The position numbers and the translations under genes were made by a program. From Castanea sativa (Eukaryota; Streptophyta; Magnoliopsida; Fagales; Fagaceae): a DNA stretch of 64,000 nt. The stretch lies in assembly GCF_040712315.1 (NCBI RefSeq), contig NC_134015.1, positions 54,785,464-54,849,463 of the forward strand, given 5' to 3'. Positions 45,015 to 58,109 of the stretch are shown here, piece after piece. The stretch's first letter is position 1; each line of letters opens with the position of its first letter. Below the pieces are notes generated by a model. The model made no database searches. It saw only the letters and a program-made list of their open reading frames with translations, and was not told the origin of the DNA.

Positions 45015-45300
45015 TTACTTGGAAAAGAGTTTGACAAAGTCCATCTTGCTAAGACATGTGCAGCTTAATTTGACAAACTCAAGCTGGTCAAATCTTGCAT
45101 GTAGCAATCTAACATCAACAACAAAACTAACAATTCTCCAATGCACTAATTTGGATCTATTGGTCACTACCTCAACACAATTTTTGGAATTACCCTCAAT
45201 TACCACATTCTAAAGCTACATACATTTGACCTGCTAATTCCGCTATGCATAAAAAAACTTTGGCTTCTACTTGAATAGGGACCTTAGTATTCACTTTTTT
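45015..45300 (-). mobile_element. LINE RNase H-like remnant
   Basis: Two short minus-strand frames join as KVPIQVEAKVFLCIAELAGQ and VIEGNSKNCVEVVTNRSKLV, then WRIVSFVVDVRLL. This is the RNase H-like domain at the C-terminus of plant L1-type LINE proteins (E-A-K...V-I-E-G-D-S-x-N-C). It is broken and isolated. Confidence 0.6.
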
Positions 45301-45987
45301 TGAGAAGGCGAATAGGTTACGTATACTATAAGCCTCATTCCATGGGCGCATGTAGGAGCTATGCTTCATACATGATTCTGATATCAAGTTCAACATGACA
45401 CAAAATGAGCACAAATGACTACAATTAGGAGAAAAAGTTTTGTCTTAAAAAATTGGAAACTCAAAACTTGCCTTGAACTATATGGACAATGACAATGTCT
45501 CAAGAGTCAAGGTTAAGTTATGTATAGTTGATTTGCAAAGCTTATAGGGGGATTTAATTCATTCATGAGACCCGATGGTCCTATAGCAGCATTTTAAGAT
45601 TTACAGTGACGTTTTGCAAGAGCCGTAATAGCCCTTGTATTTTGTAGTCGATGTCTCAAGCATACACTGCACATTAAGGCAAGATTGTCACTAGGAACAA
45701 TGTTCTAATCTACAATGTGGCAGGAAGATGAGAAAAAGTAAAGATAAAAAGTATTAATGAAAATGAAAGTCCATATCGACACCATACAAGTCATACAAAT
45801 AAGAACATACCCAAACCTACGTAATGTTTTGTGAGCAAAGACTATTATATGGTCAAAGACACAATTATCAAATGGCATGCACCCACTATTATCCCCCGAC
45901 TCACAAATCAAACTTTAAAGTCTCTTCTCTCTCAAGCATGACATTCACCAACTATTATATTATAATATATGATTCTCATATGAAATA

Positions 45988-46791
45988 TGTAGGGATAAAA
46001 GGCCCAAAAATGCATATTGGGCCATGGGCTTTGCCCGAGAGAGTTTATTGGTCCGAGGACAGACTAACAGTAATGAAGATGTCAGACCTAGGGGTCCACG
46101 AGCGAGTTGCGACTGAAGAGGCTAAGGGTGGTAGCCAAGGAGGGGTGTCTCCTTGGCTAAGCGAAGTAAAGGTCAGATGGTACATCCTGTTGTCTAGAAT
46201 GATCTTCCAGGAGGTTCTATTGATGAGAATATGTTTCATGGGAGCACAGAGCAAATGAGCAGCCATAAAATATGTAAGAGAAAGCTGCTACCACTGCATT
46301 GAATGCTCTGTATCCAACTCTCTGGCCGCATTAATGAGGAAGTGATATCTGGACAGTGATTTTCAACCTTACAGCTACAACTCAAAAACTTCAGGAAAAT
46401 GCTGATGGGACAAATATCAGCACTAGCAATCTAGACCTACATGTGGAAGGAGGAAATGAGAAGGGGAAGGAAGTATAAAATAGAGGAAGGTCCCTAATAA
46501 TGGGGGATCAGAGAAAAAAGAGAGAAAACACAGTAGATTAAAGAACAATATTTGTAATTTGTAATTTGTCATTAAGGAGGATATATAAAAGAACTAGTCT
46601 CCTCGGATTGAGTTTGAGAACGATTTACCTTATACAAACTTGTTTTCATTGCGATCTTGGTCCATTATAATTGATATAAAAGTTCATTAGGGCTTATATT
46701 TCAAACTCATTATCTACAAATTCATTGTATTGGGCTCGTTGGGCCTATTACCTTCCCTATTTTGGGCTTAGGTACAATTTGTGTCCTTACA
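45988..46791. mobile_element. Solo LTR, 804 bp, TSD AAATA
   Basis: Starts TGTAGGGATAAAAGGCCC and ends TTGTGTCCTTACA, with AAATA at 45983-45987 and 46792-46796. The GGGCC/GGCCC-rich ends are common in plant gypsy LTRs. No coding sequence inside. Confidence 0.85.
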
Positions 46792-46928
46792 AAATATTTT
46801 TAGATTTATTCAATTCATTTGTGAATCTTCCAAACCAAAATTCACTCACGAATTAAGACAAAAAAATAGCTTTCGCTTAGAGCTTTCATTTATATTTTCT
46901 ACTATGATTCCACTGTTTCTAGCAATGC

Positions 46929-47969
46929 TGTTAGGATATATGTGTTTCAATTGTTAAGAACATATATTATTCTTTTATGTAATTGGCAAATCCTTTGACA
47001 AAACGCACTTTACTTGTAATTGAGTAGATTTAAGATGTGTTTAATGCTTCAAGAAACTGTGTTTCAAGAAACTGTGTTTCAAGATCAAGTGTTAAAGTCA
47101 TCAAGTCTGTCCAAGAAACAAGCTGCAAAGTGTAAGTTCATTAAAGCTTGACAGCTAGCTCGACAACTAGCATGTGTCGAGGTTTAAAGAGCTGTTCCAG
47201 CCCCGTGGCTCGACAGCTGCTCGACAGCATCTCGATACCTCTATCTGTCGAGGTTTAAGGAAAACAGATTCTAAGTTCTTTTTTTATTCCAATCTGTAGA
47301 TGTGTCTTTGAGCCTTCTTTTCTCCTAATCTAAAAGATTATTTTAAGGGCCGTCAAAGTGTGGCAAGTTTCACAAGCATTGAGAAATCCTTGTTTATGCA
47401 AATTGTGACTTGAGACGAAGTTCTTGCCCTAGTTCATTTCTCTTGTGAAGAAGTTGTTGTGTCTTTGCACCATAGGGTTTTGTAACTAAGTATCTTCTTG
47501 ATCTTCATCGTGTGGATGAATTGAAGAACTTTGCAGCCAACAATCTTCTCCAGTTGGTGATTGAAGTCGCGTACTGGGATTCGCGCAATTGGTGAGTCAC
47601 GTACTTGGAAGTCGTGCATTGAAAGGAGAAATTGTCACTACAGAACAAGTCCAATTGGGTATTGGGGTAAGGGTTCAACTGTAGGTTGGTAAGATACTTG
47701 AGATTCCATTACTTGTAACCGCTTGTTGTGATAATAGTGGAGTTTCGGGAGTAGTGACCTTAAAATCACTCGATGGGATTTTTGCCGTGTAAGTTTTCCC
47801 CATTTGTAAACAAATCATCGTGTCATTTATTTTCCGCTACATTTTTAGTTTATTGGTGATTTGTTTGTACTACCATGCATTTGCATGTTAATTTGATTAA
47901 TTAATAACTTGACTAATTAATCAACTTAATTCATCAAAAGGGGTCAATACGTTATTTTTTGGCCTATCA
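46929..47969. mobile_element. Solo LTR, 1041 bp, TSD AATGC
   Basis: Starts TGTTAGGATATATGTG and ends TTTTGGCCTATCA, with AATGC at 46924-46928 and 47970-47974. Internal motifs (CTCGACAGCTGCTCGACAGC, and TAAGTTTTCCCC before a T-rich end) fit a Ty1/copia LTR. Confidence 0.88.
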
Positions 47970-47974
47970 AATGC

Positions 47975-49100
47975 TTAGCTTCATCAAAAGTCACACATAA
48001 TTAAGTATATACTTTGAAGAGCACTACAAAAGACTATAAAAAAAAAATCCCCTATAAAAGCTAGTAAACTAATCAAATTTCTTTGATAAGGTTCTGAGTT
48101 TATAATTTTCCTCATTTTTTGGTGTTTCGTTTTGGATATGATCTTTTCAAAGATAAGTAACAACAACAACTCATATGGAATGCTATATTTTAGCTATTGA
48201 TGAATATTTACCACTTTTGAGTGTCATCCCCCATATTAAATAAATACTATCTCTTTATATTTACCTATTGAGAAACTAAATATATTTTAACTTTTTAATC
48301 GATAAATCTCATCTACCTAACTGTATATATATAAAAAACTTGTATTAAAGTCTGGTCATTGTTACTAATTGTATAACTAAATTCAACTATATATATTTCC
48401 ATTATAGATCTTTATCTCATGTAATTTGAAAATTTTCAAGAAATACCACTTTCAACTTAGTGTCTCCAAACAATAAGTCATATACATTGGACTTAGAAGA
48501 AAAATAACTACTGGACTTGCCTGACATCACTCGATCCTTTTTCCTATAACCACGTGATCAGAGACGTTGGCAAAATCTTTTCCTTCCTTCCATCTCTCTT
48601 TCAATTTCAACTACATAAAATAAATAATCTTCTTGTTATAATATAATGGGCTTTTAGCTAGCCTCCCCATGGCGGCTTTAGAAATTTTTTTCAAGGTGTT
48701 CCTCAAGAAGTTTAAATTACACATAAAAAGAAAATTTTATATATTGACAACAACAACAACAACAACAATAAAAAAAAACACGCAAATATATAAATTTGTA
48801 CTATATTAACTAAAAATTGATGTTATATAAAAATTAAGTAACTTTTTAAGTTTATTCACTTAATTAACTAAAACTATTATTTTTTTCTAATCAAAATTAT
48901 AGGAAAAAGAAAAAAGAAAAGTAGTTGTACAACGAAAAAAACTAAATTTACGTGACTTTAACTAATTAATTGTATAATATATATTATAATATTTTTTAGA
49001 AAAAGTAGTCGTACAATGACAGTGTGTCAAATAAAGAAAAAACTAAAAGTAAAGCCACAGTATAGGCTTAAAAGAATATAAAAGTATGTGGTTTTTTTTT
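47975..49100. other. Unassigned intergenic DNA
   Basis: AT-rich, with a short (CAA)n run near 48750. No gene seen. Confidence 0.4.
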
Positions 49101-49105
49101 TGCCT

Positions 49106-50205
49106 GATGAGAATCAACAAGCATTCAAGGACCCATTGCATGTTCCAGTTGGGCTTATTACAAAAGCAAGATCCAAGAAGATCAAAGAAGCACTTAATGG
49201 GCTGATTTAAGAGATTTGGGTTAATTCTAACGCAGGACATTCCAAGCTTGGCCCAAAGGAAGATGAAGGTGTAATAAATTTAATCCAAGCTATTGAGGGC
49301 TGATCTGGCTTAATTGGGTGTAATTTATAGCGTGGATTAATAGTTGATTGACTTTCCAGCTCTATATCAGTTAATAGAAATTTTTTCCTATTTTGGAGCT
49401 ATTATTTCAAACCAAATCTACTTGAATTTAGGGTTTTTATTATTTAGAACGTTTTTTAGCTATTTTCCTATTTTGGATCTGCTAATTTTAGACCAAATTA
49501 ACTTTTATTTAGGGTTTTATTATTTAGTACATTTTTTATATTTTTTATATTTTTTATTTTTTAGTCATGTCTTATAAATAGCATGCACTCATTGTAATAG
49601 ATGATTATTGAATAAAAAAAAAATGTGAGGCTTTGCTCTTTTTTTAGTTCTTCAAGAACTGTAAACTTATTAGGGATTCTTCCTTGTGGTATTCAAACTT
49701 TATATCTTCGGTTCGTGATTCAATTATAAACATTGGATCAAGGTCTGTTACTTATATTTTGGTTCGCGTTTCACTTATAAACGTTGGGTCAGGGTTCTAT
49801 CAAAATTTGAATGATGAGAATCAACAAGCATTCAAGGATTCATTGCATGTTCCAGTTGGGCCTATTATGAGAGCAAGATCCAAGAAGATCAAAGAAGCAC
49901 TTAATGGGCTGATTCAAGAGATTTGAGCTGATTCTAACACAAGACATTTTAAGCTTGACCCAAAAGAAGATGAAGGCGTAATAAAGTTAATCCAAGCTAT
50001 TAAGGGCTAATCTGACTTAATTGAACGTAATTTATGGCGTGGATTAATGACTGATTGACTTTTCAATTCTATATCAGTTAATAGAGATTTTTTCCTATTA
50101 TGGACTTGCTATTTCAAACCAAATCTACATGAATTTAGGATTTTTATTATTTAGTACATTTTTTTTAGCTATTTTCCTATTTTAGACCTGCTAATTTTAG
50201 AAAGT
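49106..50205 (+). mobile_element. Rearranged gypsy remnant: two copies of pol C-terminus plus LTR-like DNA
   Basis: DENQQAFKDPLHVPVG and ARSKKIKEALNGLI (from 49106) recur as DENQQAFKDSLHVPVGPIMR and ARSKKIKEALNGLIQEI (from 49811). This resembles the conserved extreme C-terminus of several plant gypsy polyproteins. After each copy comes the same ~390-bp tail. The first is followed by a TATA-like box (CTTATAAATAGCATG, about 49570) and a GAATAAAAAA signal. The order C-term, LTR, C-term, partial LTR implies deletion or unequal recombination. Confidence 0.65.
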
Positions 50206-50494
50206 TTTAATGATAAAAGAAAAAAATCAAAATACCAAAAAACAAAAAAATACATCATGACACCTTGGACTAAGGGCCACCACCAACAAATGTAGCGGTC
50301 CCAAGAAGACATTCATGAAGACATCTAACTTGGACCAAATTCTAGGCTATCATAAGTTGTTAAGTTGCTTAAATTATAGACCAAAATTTAATTTTATTGG
50401 TATAAAAAAAATTTAGGGTGTTCTTAAAAATTTTTTTTTAAAGGTAGATAAATATAAGATTTTAAATTATTATGTATATATATAATTTTTTTTT

Positions 50495-50600
50495 TCAGGT
50501 CAGGGTGGTCCTAGGACCACCCTGGCCATAGGGTGGTGCTGCCCCTGTAGCCAGAACCACCCTGACCATAGGGTACGGCGCTGCCCCTGTAGCCTCCTTG
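50495..50600. repeat. GC-rich inverted repeat
   Basis: GGTGGTCCTAGGACCACC is a perfect 18-bp palindrome. GGTGGTGCTGCCCCTGTAGCC is followed about 40 bp later by a near repeat with GGCGCTGCCCCTGTAGCC. It is probably the end of a small DNA element; no target duplication was found. Confidence 0.6.
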
Positions 50601-50770
50601 TTAGACCAAACAATATAATAACGGTATTCAAGCATCGGTGTGTTCGGTAATACAGTTCAGTCAATCATCTGCAACTACAAAACATCACACTCTCATCTCT
50701 CCCACCCTTCCATTCCATATTTCCATCACACTGACTTTGAAACCTACCTTGAGGAAAATCGTATTCATAT

Positions 50771-53700
50771 ATGGAAAAAGAAAAAATGGGTGCTATTGGA
50801 ATCTTTGCAATCTTTCTTTCAAGCTCTCTCTGTCTCTACTTTTTCTTGGCTCTAATCCGGCTCGTTAACAGACTATGGTGGACTCCTATTCGCATACAAC
50901 ATCAAATGCGTTCACAGGGAATCACAGGTCCTTCTTACAGATTCGTCCGTGGAAGCACCAAAAAAATTTTGAACATGAGAAATGAAGCCATGAGCAGGCC
51001 TATGGATTTATCAAATGACATAATGTCCAAAGTTCAGCCTCATGTTCACTCTTGGATCAACAAATATGGTAACCAAAAAAAAAAAAAAAAAAACTCCAAC
51101 TCTGTCCTTGTAAATTTTACTAAATTTGATCATTTTTCATTTTCTTACATTCCCCCACTTCTCTTCGGTGCAGGGAAGAATTATCTTCAATGGTATGGCA
51201 CTCAGCCTCAATTGGTCATTACAGAACCAGAGCTTATCAAAGAGATAATGAACAATAGAGACAAAGTTTATCCGAAGGAAGAGGTTGTAGGCTATGTTAA
51301 GAAGCTCTTCGGAGATGGGCTTGCTGTGACTACTGAAGGTGAAAAATGGGCAAAGATGAAGAAATTGGCCAATCATGCCTTCCAGGCCGAGAGCCTGAAA
51401 GTAATCTCTTATTTGCTTTGAAAAACATGTTTAATTTATTATATTTAAGTTTACAACAATAACCTGCTCAAAAAAGTTTACAACAATAACAACAACAAAT
51501 TTGGTAGAGGTGTTTGAGTATTGTTGTTCAAAATGATATGAAATTTTGGTTTAAAAAGTGTTGTGAAAACACATATTTAAAGTACTCATAATGTAAAAAA
51601 TGTATTTGGTACTATATTTCTAATAACGTTTTTTCAAAAGTGAAAAAAAAAAAAAAACATAATTATGTATTTGATATGTGTGTGTGTTTTTTTTAAGAAA
51701 AAATGATGACATGTAGTCTAATCGGGGAGACCTATAATTTTTAAAATATTTACAAAAGTGTCATTAAACAATGTTATTTGAAAACTGAAAACTAGTAAGA
51801 GGAGTTTTTTAAATTCAATATTTAAACACCCTAAAATGAAAAATATAAATCAAACACTCAAAAAAAAAAAAAAACACTTCTACCAAACATGTTATTTTTT
51901 TTGGGCTCATAGTTTTCAATGTTTAACACTTAAAACTATTGTTTGAGTTAAGTTACCAAATAGGCTCAGCGTTGGTCCCAAAAATTTTGAGTCAACTATA
52001 AATTCTTAACAGATTAGTTAGGGTTATATATATTCTTTCTCTCTATTCTATTTTATTTAAAGTCATATTTTTTGTTACTCCCTTAATTAGCATGTTCTTA
52101 TATTACTTCTATTTGTTGTAAAATAGCGGAAGCTCAAATTACCAAGATTGATTGTAAAAATATTTTAGATTTGTGAAAGATCTCCAAACTAATCAATAGG
52201 AACGAAGAAAATTAATCCAAAAGAAAATAAACAGAAAACACCAAGAATTTATGTGGCGAACAAATTTCACTATAACAAATTTGGGATAATACAAATTTGT
52301 GTAGAGGTACTCTCACAAACCCAAATCTCAAATACACCCAAATAGCTCTCTCTCACAAATACAAAACCAAAGAACCAAATATGAACCAAAGGTTTACAAA
52401 TACCAAAAACGAGTACCAAATACCAAATGCGAATTGCGCACAAACCAAAGAGAGAGCCACAAAGCAAATCCAAAAGTTGCAATGTATCAAGAGAGAGCAA
52501 ATCATCAAACTGCAAAACCAAGCAGCAACAAACCTCTCTCACTGTTCCAAATTGCAACCCACAAATATCAAAGAACCAAACAAAGGAGAGCCTCTTTTTC
52601 TCACACCCACACCTCTATTTTTTCACTCACTTCAATTGGCGCCGCAACACACTGCTTATATAGGATGTTAAGTCGGTGAAGATACAAGTCCTCCAATCAA
52701 TATAATTGTATTCCGTGCAAATACTAATCGAAGCAACTTTAAGTAGAACTCTAATTCTTATCTATTGAGCACGTGAGGTCCAATATCAATTCCAAATTGA
52801 ATTGGATATCTAAGCCGGTTGGGAATACAATGGGCAATTACCCCAAGCGACTTGGTGCACAATAATAATCCAAGCCATCAAATATAACACTATTAATGTG
52901 ATTTTGGGTCTCTTTCTACATTTTTTTGTTCCCTCAACTCGGATCAACTTATTCTTTCTTGCTGGTGTATTAGTCTCTCTCTTCTAAACATAACCGAACC
53001 ATCTTAAGCAACCCCTCCATCTTTTCATCAATAGGGGCTATCCCTATCTTTAAGCAAATTTCCTCACTTCTAATATTATCTTTCTGTGTACGTTTACATA
53101 TCAATCTTAACATTCTTATTTCAGCTACACTCATTTTATGAATATGTTACTTCTTAACAACCCAACCATAAAGCATAGCTAGTCGTATAGTAGTTTTATA
53201 AAATTTTCTCTTTAGCTTAATAGGTATTCTACAATTGTACAACACTTCTTATGCACTTCTCTATTATATCCAATCTTGCTTTTATCCTATGAAATCTCTT
53301 AGTATTTATGAATTATTAATTCAACATATCGAAAATTGTCGCTCTTTTGTATCTCTTGACCATCAAATCTTACTACCCCTTTGTTTTTGTTTCTACTTTT
53401 ACTAAACTTACAGTCTATGTGCCCTATTTTAGTTGTACTAAACCAGAAGAATTTAGATTCCTGGGTGTCTTGCCAAATTTCTAACTACGTATTAGCTACA
53501 CTTCTAGTTTCATCCACTAAAACTACTAGCATTCAAATTGCGTATTGTGCTGAAAAGTTTTACTTATTTAAAATACATTCAGCTACACATAACAATACAA
53601 TAAAATACTTTAAAATTCATCCGGGTAATGTTGTACATCCATTTATTTGTCCTGCTTGTAATTACACTATTTATAAAATACAGTGGGATACTTTCAACTT

Positions 53701-56700
53701 TAATAAACTATTTCTATTGATTTTAACGATCACAAAAATTAAGGAGAGCATATTCAATAATAATATAAGGTAAAATTCCAATGTATAGATATAGAAAAAC
53801 AATCTTTCAATTATTATCTGTAGAAATACTCAAAGAAGCAAAATTTAAATGTGGATAAACCGAAATAAAATCTTAATGGAAAAAACATCACCTTAAATTC
53901 TATAAATTTGGTGGTATAGATCTACATGACCTTGATATAGTAACTGATTGATAAGAGATAACATAGTTGATAGTTCAAAGGAACTCTGATATATTTATAC
54001 ATATTACAAGATCTTTTATAGCCTTAGCACCAACCGGCATAATCACTTACACTTGCTAGGGAAATCTAAATTGAGAAGTAGATGCCCATGATTGATGTTG
54101 GGATGTTAAATAGATTTAAAAAAAATGCATCGAACATAGTTAACAGTGGCAATTTTTAATACACAAACAACATGTAAATTAAATCCCTGAAAACCATAAA
54201 AGAATAAAATAACCTAAAACAAAATTGGAAGAGAAAAATAAATACATATTTTTCTCTTCCAAGTTATACTTAGCTCAATATTTTGTAGTCTTGAATTCTA
54301 AGAATGCAAATTTCCACTATGGAAGTTTCAAGTGTGTAATGGTCACAGGCACTATTGTGTGAAGCAAATTTTTATTAATAATAAAAGCACATAATTCTAG
54401 TAATTCAAATAGTTCTTTAGCAATTTTTTATAAATCGATGTCCAAAGTTGAAGCACATGCATGCTGGAGGAATTACATCTAAAATCTCATCTTGAACAAA
54501 TTTAAACACAATGAGTAATTTCAATATTTTTCTGTTTTATCATTAGTGCAAAGAGATTTGGATTTAATGTTAATCCTTGATGAAAACCTTTAAGGATAGG
54601 AAACTTGCTTGTGATTCCTCCAGTTGTTATCGCGCTAATTACATCTCTGTCATACATATCCTTAATCAACTTAATATACTTTAGAGGAACTAATTTCTTT
54701 CCAAAACCCACTTCATAACCTCTCTAGGGACCCTACCACATACTTTCTCTAAATCAATGTAAACAATGTGAAGATCTATATGAGCCTCTTTATATTTTAC
54801 CATTAGATGTCTAAGTAAGAAAATAGCTTCCATGGTAGATCATCTTAGCATGAAACCAAAATGATTCTCCGGTATTGTTGTTTCATGTCTTAACCTATGT
54901 TCAATCACTCTTTCTTACAGTTTTATAGTGTGGCTCATACGTTTAATTTTATGGTAATTTAAATAGTTTTGAATATCCTCTTGTTCTTATGAATAGGTAT
55001 TATATTTAACTGTAACTAAACTCAATAACAAACTAGCTTATTAAATTATTCATAACTTAGTTTGAATTGTTAGAAGAGGTTCACTTTTGAATGCAGAATA
55101 TGATTCCAGCAATGATCACAAGTGTGGAGGAAATGCTAGAACGGTGGAAACATCATGAAAGCAAAGAGATCGAAGTATTTGAAGAATTTAGACTATTTAC
55201 ATCAGAAGTAATTTCCAAGACCGCTTTTGGGAGTAGTTACTTAGAAGGGAGGAACATTTTTCAGATGTTGATGAAACTGTCCTCGATAACAGCCATTAAT
55301 GGTCATAAACTCAGGTTTCCTGGCATCAGGTAAAGTCCTTGTAAACTTGGATTTCCTAGCATCAGATAAAGTCCTTTTAGTTGACGTTAAGTATTTGTCT
55401 ATTTTTACAGTAAAATTTATAAAACAAATGCTGAAATTGAGTCGGAGGAGCTTGAAAAAGGTATATACTACTCTATATTAGAGATAATTAAGAAAAGAGA
55501 AATGAAGGTAACAACTAGAGAGTTTGGCAGCAGTACTGGGGGTGATGATTTTCTTGAATTACTTTTAAACGCTCATCATGATGCCAATGTTGGCCGAAGG
55601 ATTACAGTACAAGATATGGTGGATGAGTGTAAGACATTTTACATTGCTGGACAAGAAACCACTACTGCTTTGCTTGCGTGGACTATATTGCTTCTAGCAA
55701 TCCACACTGATTGGCAAGAGAAAGCAAGAAAGGAGGTGCTCAATTTTTTTGGCCAACAAAATCCAAATCCAGATGGCATCACAAAACTCAAGATTGTAAG
55801 AACTTCTGAAAATCATATCAATTACTTATTCTATATCACTTTTAACACCCTGAACACATTAAGCTTTTATATAGAATACTCACTCACTCAATGAAACACT
55901 TGCACTTACCCCTCAGTCTCTAGACACCAATACACACTTATTATCATTCATTCACTTGCTTCACGCACATAGGCACCATCTTCCCCTTTTAATACTTGCT
56001 TCAAGTCGGTAAAGCCAGTGATTTCGAAGGTTCTAAATTGCTCTTTTATTGTTAGTAACTTTTTTCTTATCTATACTCCCATAAGAATTAGTGGTGGTGA
56101 TTTTTTACTTGGAACAGTTTGTAGAAGAATATAGAAATCTAGATGGTGTTTTTACCAAGTGTGGGCAATGATGGGAGAGAAAATTTTCTAGAGAGACAGA
56201 GAGGCACTAATAAGATTTCTAACATTGCAAATATTAAATTCTAATTTTTTTCGATATTCTTTCATATGAAGATGAGCATGATCATCAATGAGGCTTTGAG
56301 GTTATATACCCCTACACTTGCAATACTAAGAAAAGTTGAAAGGGAAGCTAGACTGGGGAAGCTCATTCTTCCAGCTAATCTATTATTGTACATCCCACCT
56401 CTTGTACTTCATCATGACCCTCAAATATGGGGAGAGGACGTGCATCTTTTCAAACCAGAGAGATTCTCAGAAGGTGTTGCCAAGGTTACTAACAACAACA
56501 AAGCTGCTTTTTTTCCCTTCGGAATGGGACCTCGGTCTTGTGTGGGCTTGAACTTTGCCACCACTGAAGCAAAGATTGCTCTTTCAATGATTCTACAACG
56601 CTATGCCTTCACCATATCCCCAACCTATGTCCACTCACCAGTTCACCATTTTACCCTTCGTCCACAACATGGAATTCAAGTGCTGCTACACTCACTCTGA
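50771..56700 (+). CDS. CYP749A-like: Cytochrome P450, CYP749A-like (CYP72 clan), five exons, 523 aa
   Basis: Exons are 50771-51068, 51174-51400, 55097-55329, 55411-55795 and 56272-56700; all borders are GT/AG and phases agree (1, 0, 2, 0). The product starts MEKEKMGAIGIFAIFLSSSL, a membrane anchor for the endoplasmic reticulum. It has the I-helix AGQETTT, the K-helix ExxR as NEALRLY, the FKPERFSEG meander motif, and the heme loop PFGMGPRSCVG with the axial Cys. It ends HGIQVLLHSL. Length and motifs are those of a working A-type monooxygenase of the CYP72 clan, and sequence style fits CYP749A22-like proteins; the substrate is unknown. Intron 2 (3.7 kb) is enlarged by an LTR and a LINE. No frame break is seen. 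Confidence 0.92.
52117..52920 (-). mobile_element. LTR-like insertion in P450 intron 2
   Basis: Read on the minus strand it starts TGTAGAAAGAGACCC, has a TATA-like box (CCTATATAAGCAGTG, about 52665) and ends GCTTCCGCTATTTTACA. The TG...CA borders and layout fit a copia LTR. The flanks (TTTGT left, TTTTT right) do not give a clean duplication. Confidence 0.55.
52980..54935 (-). mobile_element. RTE-type LINE remnant, split by about 1 kb of other DNA
   Basis: The minus strand from 54935 to 54500 encodes reverse transcriptase pieces: ENHFGFMLR, VYIDLEK, KYIKLIKDMYD and FPILKGFHQGLTLNPNLFAL. Continuation motifs (VLVDETR, then CKFSK) lie at 53530-53395, and a C-terminal part follows to 52980. Bases about 53535-54485 do not fit the LINE and are probably a later insertion. 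Stops and shifts are frequent. Confidence 0.7.
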
Positions 56701-58101
56701 AGACCGGCCAGAATTGGCAATAAAATGTGCACTTGGTGCATGGATGATGGAACATCTTGGGATTTGTAGACTTTTTTCGGTTGTTAGTTAGCTTAGGATT
56801 TGATAGCTTGGAAGAAAAAAGAAAAATAAATGAAGTCACGGTTGGGATGTGTGTTAAACTATGTGTACTAGTTGCAGACCCACGAATAATGATGAATAAA
56901 TTGTTCTTCAAATTTTGTCACCACACTCAGCTCCAAACCATGACTCTTCTACTTTAGATATTGTTACACAAACTTCCTACTCGTGGCTCCAAGAACCTCT
57001 TGAAAATTTGATCTCTATAATAAACCTTGGGATGGCTTTATGGCTTCAACCATGATCTACACTATGGCTGCAACAAAGCTGTAACCGTATTGATTTTTCT
57101 CTATATTCTTTTGAAACCATGGGTGAAGGCTATGATTTTCTCTCTAAATAACTCAAGTTATTTACCGTTTACAATCTCACTAAAACTTGTTTACTGGGCC
57201 TTTATGTAGCCTCCCTAATTAAGATTACAAAAACTCACTTGTATAGCAAACATAATAAAATCACGTTAGATCAACAATTGAATCTACAATTCTCGATTGA
57301 TCGGGGATGTATAAATATTCTAGAAACATCATTTTCTTCAATAGATCTTAGGTCTTTATCTCGAACTCACAAATACACATCAAAGACGCAACAAGACTCA
57401 ACATGTTTGTATTTTCATTTTAATTAATAATAGACTCACCAAAAAAAAAAGTAAAATGTATCTATATCTCTAAGTGTGACTATTTTTTAATAACACCCCA
57501 TATGTTTGACTATAGTCTAAATTAGAACTATGTGACTTAGGATTGCTTTATTCCCACAACTGTAGTCCATTTCTTTTGGAATATTTTCATTGGAATTCAC
57601 TGCTTATAAAACAATAAGTATGTGATAGAAACTGGAGCAGAGGAAGATACTATAGAAAGAGAGTTGCTATTGGTGTTCTCAACACTACAATCATCTGACA
57701 AATCTTATGAAAGTTTTGCACACATTATTTAACGCTCCAACTAGATGGCCAAAGGTCTTGTTCTCTACTAGTACTTCCTAATATTTTTAATAAAATGATC
57801 TAATGTTCAAATCTTCTCTCCCCAATGATCAAATTATCAAAAGGGTGTAACTGAGTAGCCCATGCCATTTCCTTGGATGCTATATGTGTAGACTCTACGA
57901 GGATCTGGTTAGAGCAAATTCCTTCTTGTATCACCACACATATACTTATAGATGTAAAACACTATTTCTGAACAAAATAAAATATGTTGCTTGATATCAA
58001 ATAAAGAAGAATGGCAAATTGCTTGATACTATCCAACATCATGATCCATGAAATTTATAGAATAAATTTATTTATAGATATAATCTAATAAAATTCAAAC
58101 T
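56701..58101. other. 3' flank of the P450 gene
   Basis: Includes the likely 3' UTR. No other gene seen. From 57970 the sequence matches 19100-19170 and 29353 onward. Confidence 0.4.
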
Positions 58102-58109
58102 CCCACATG

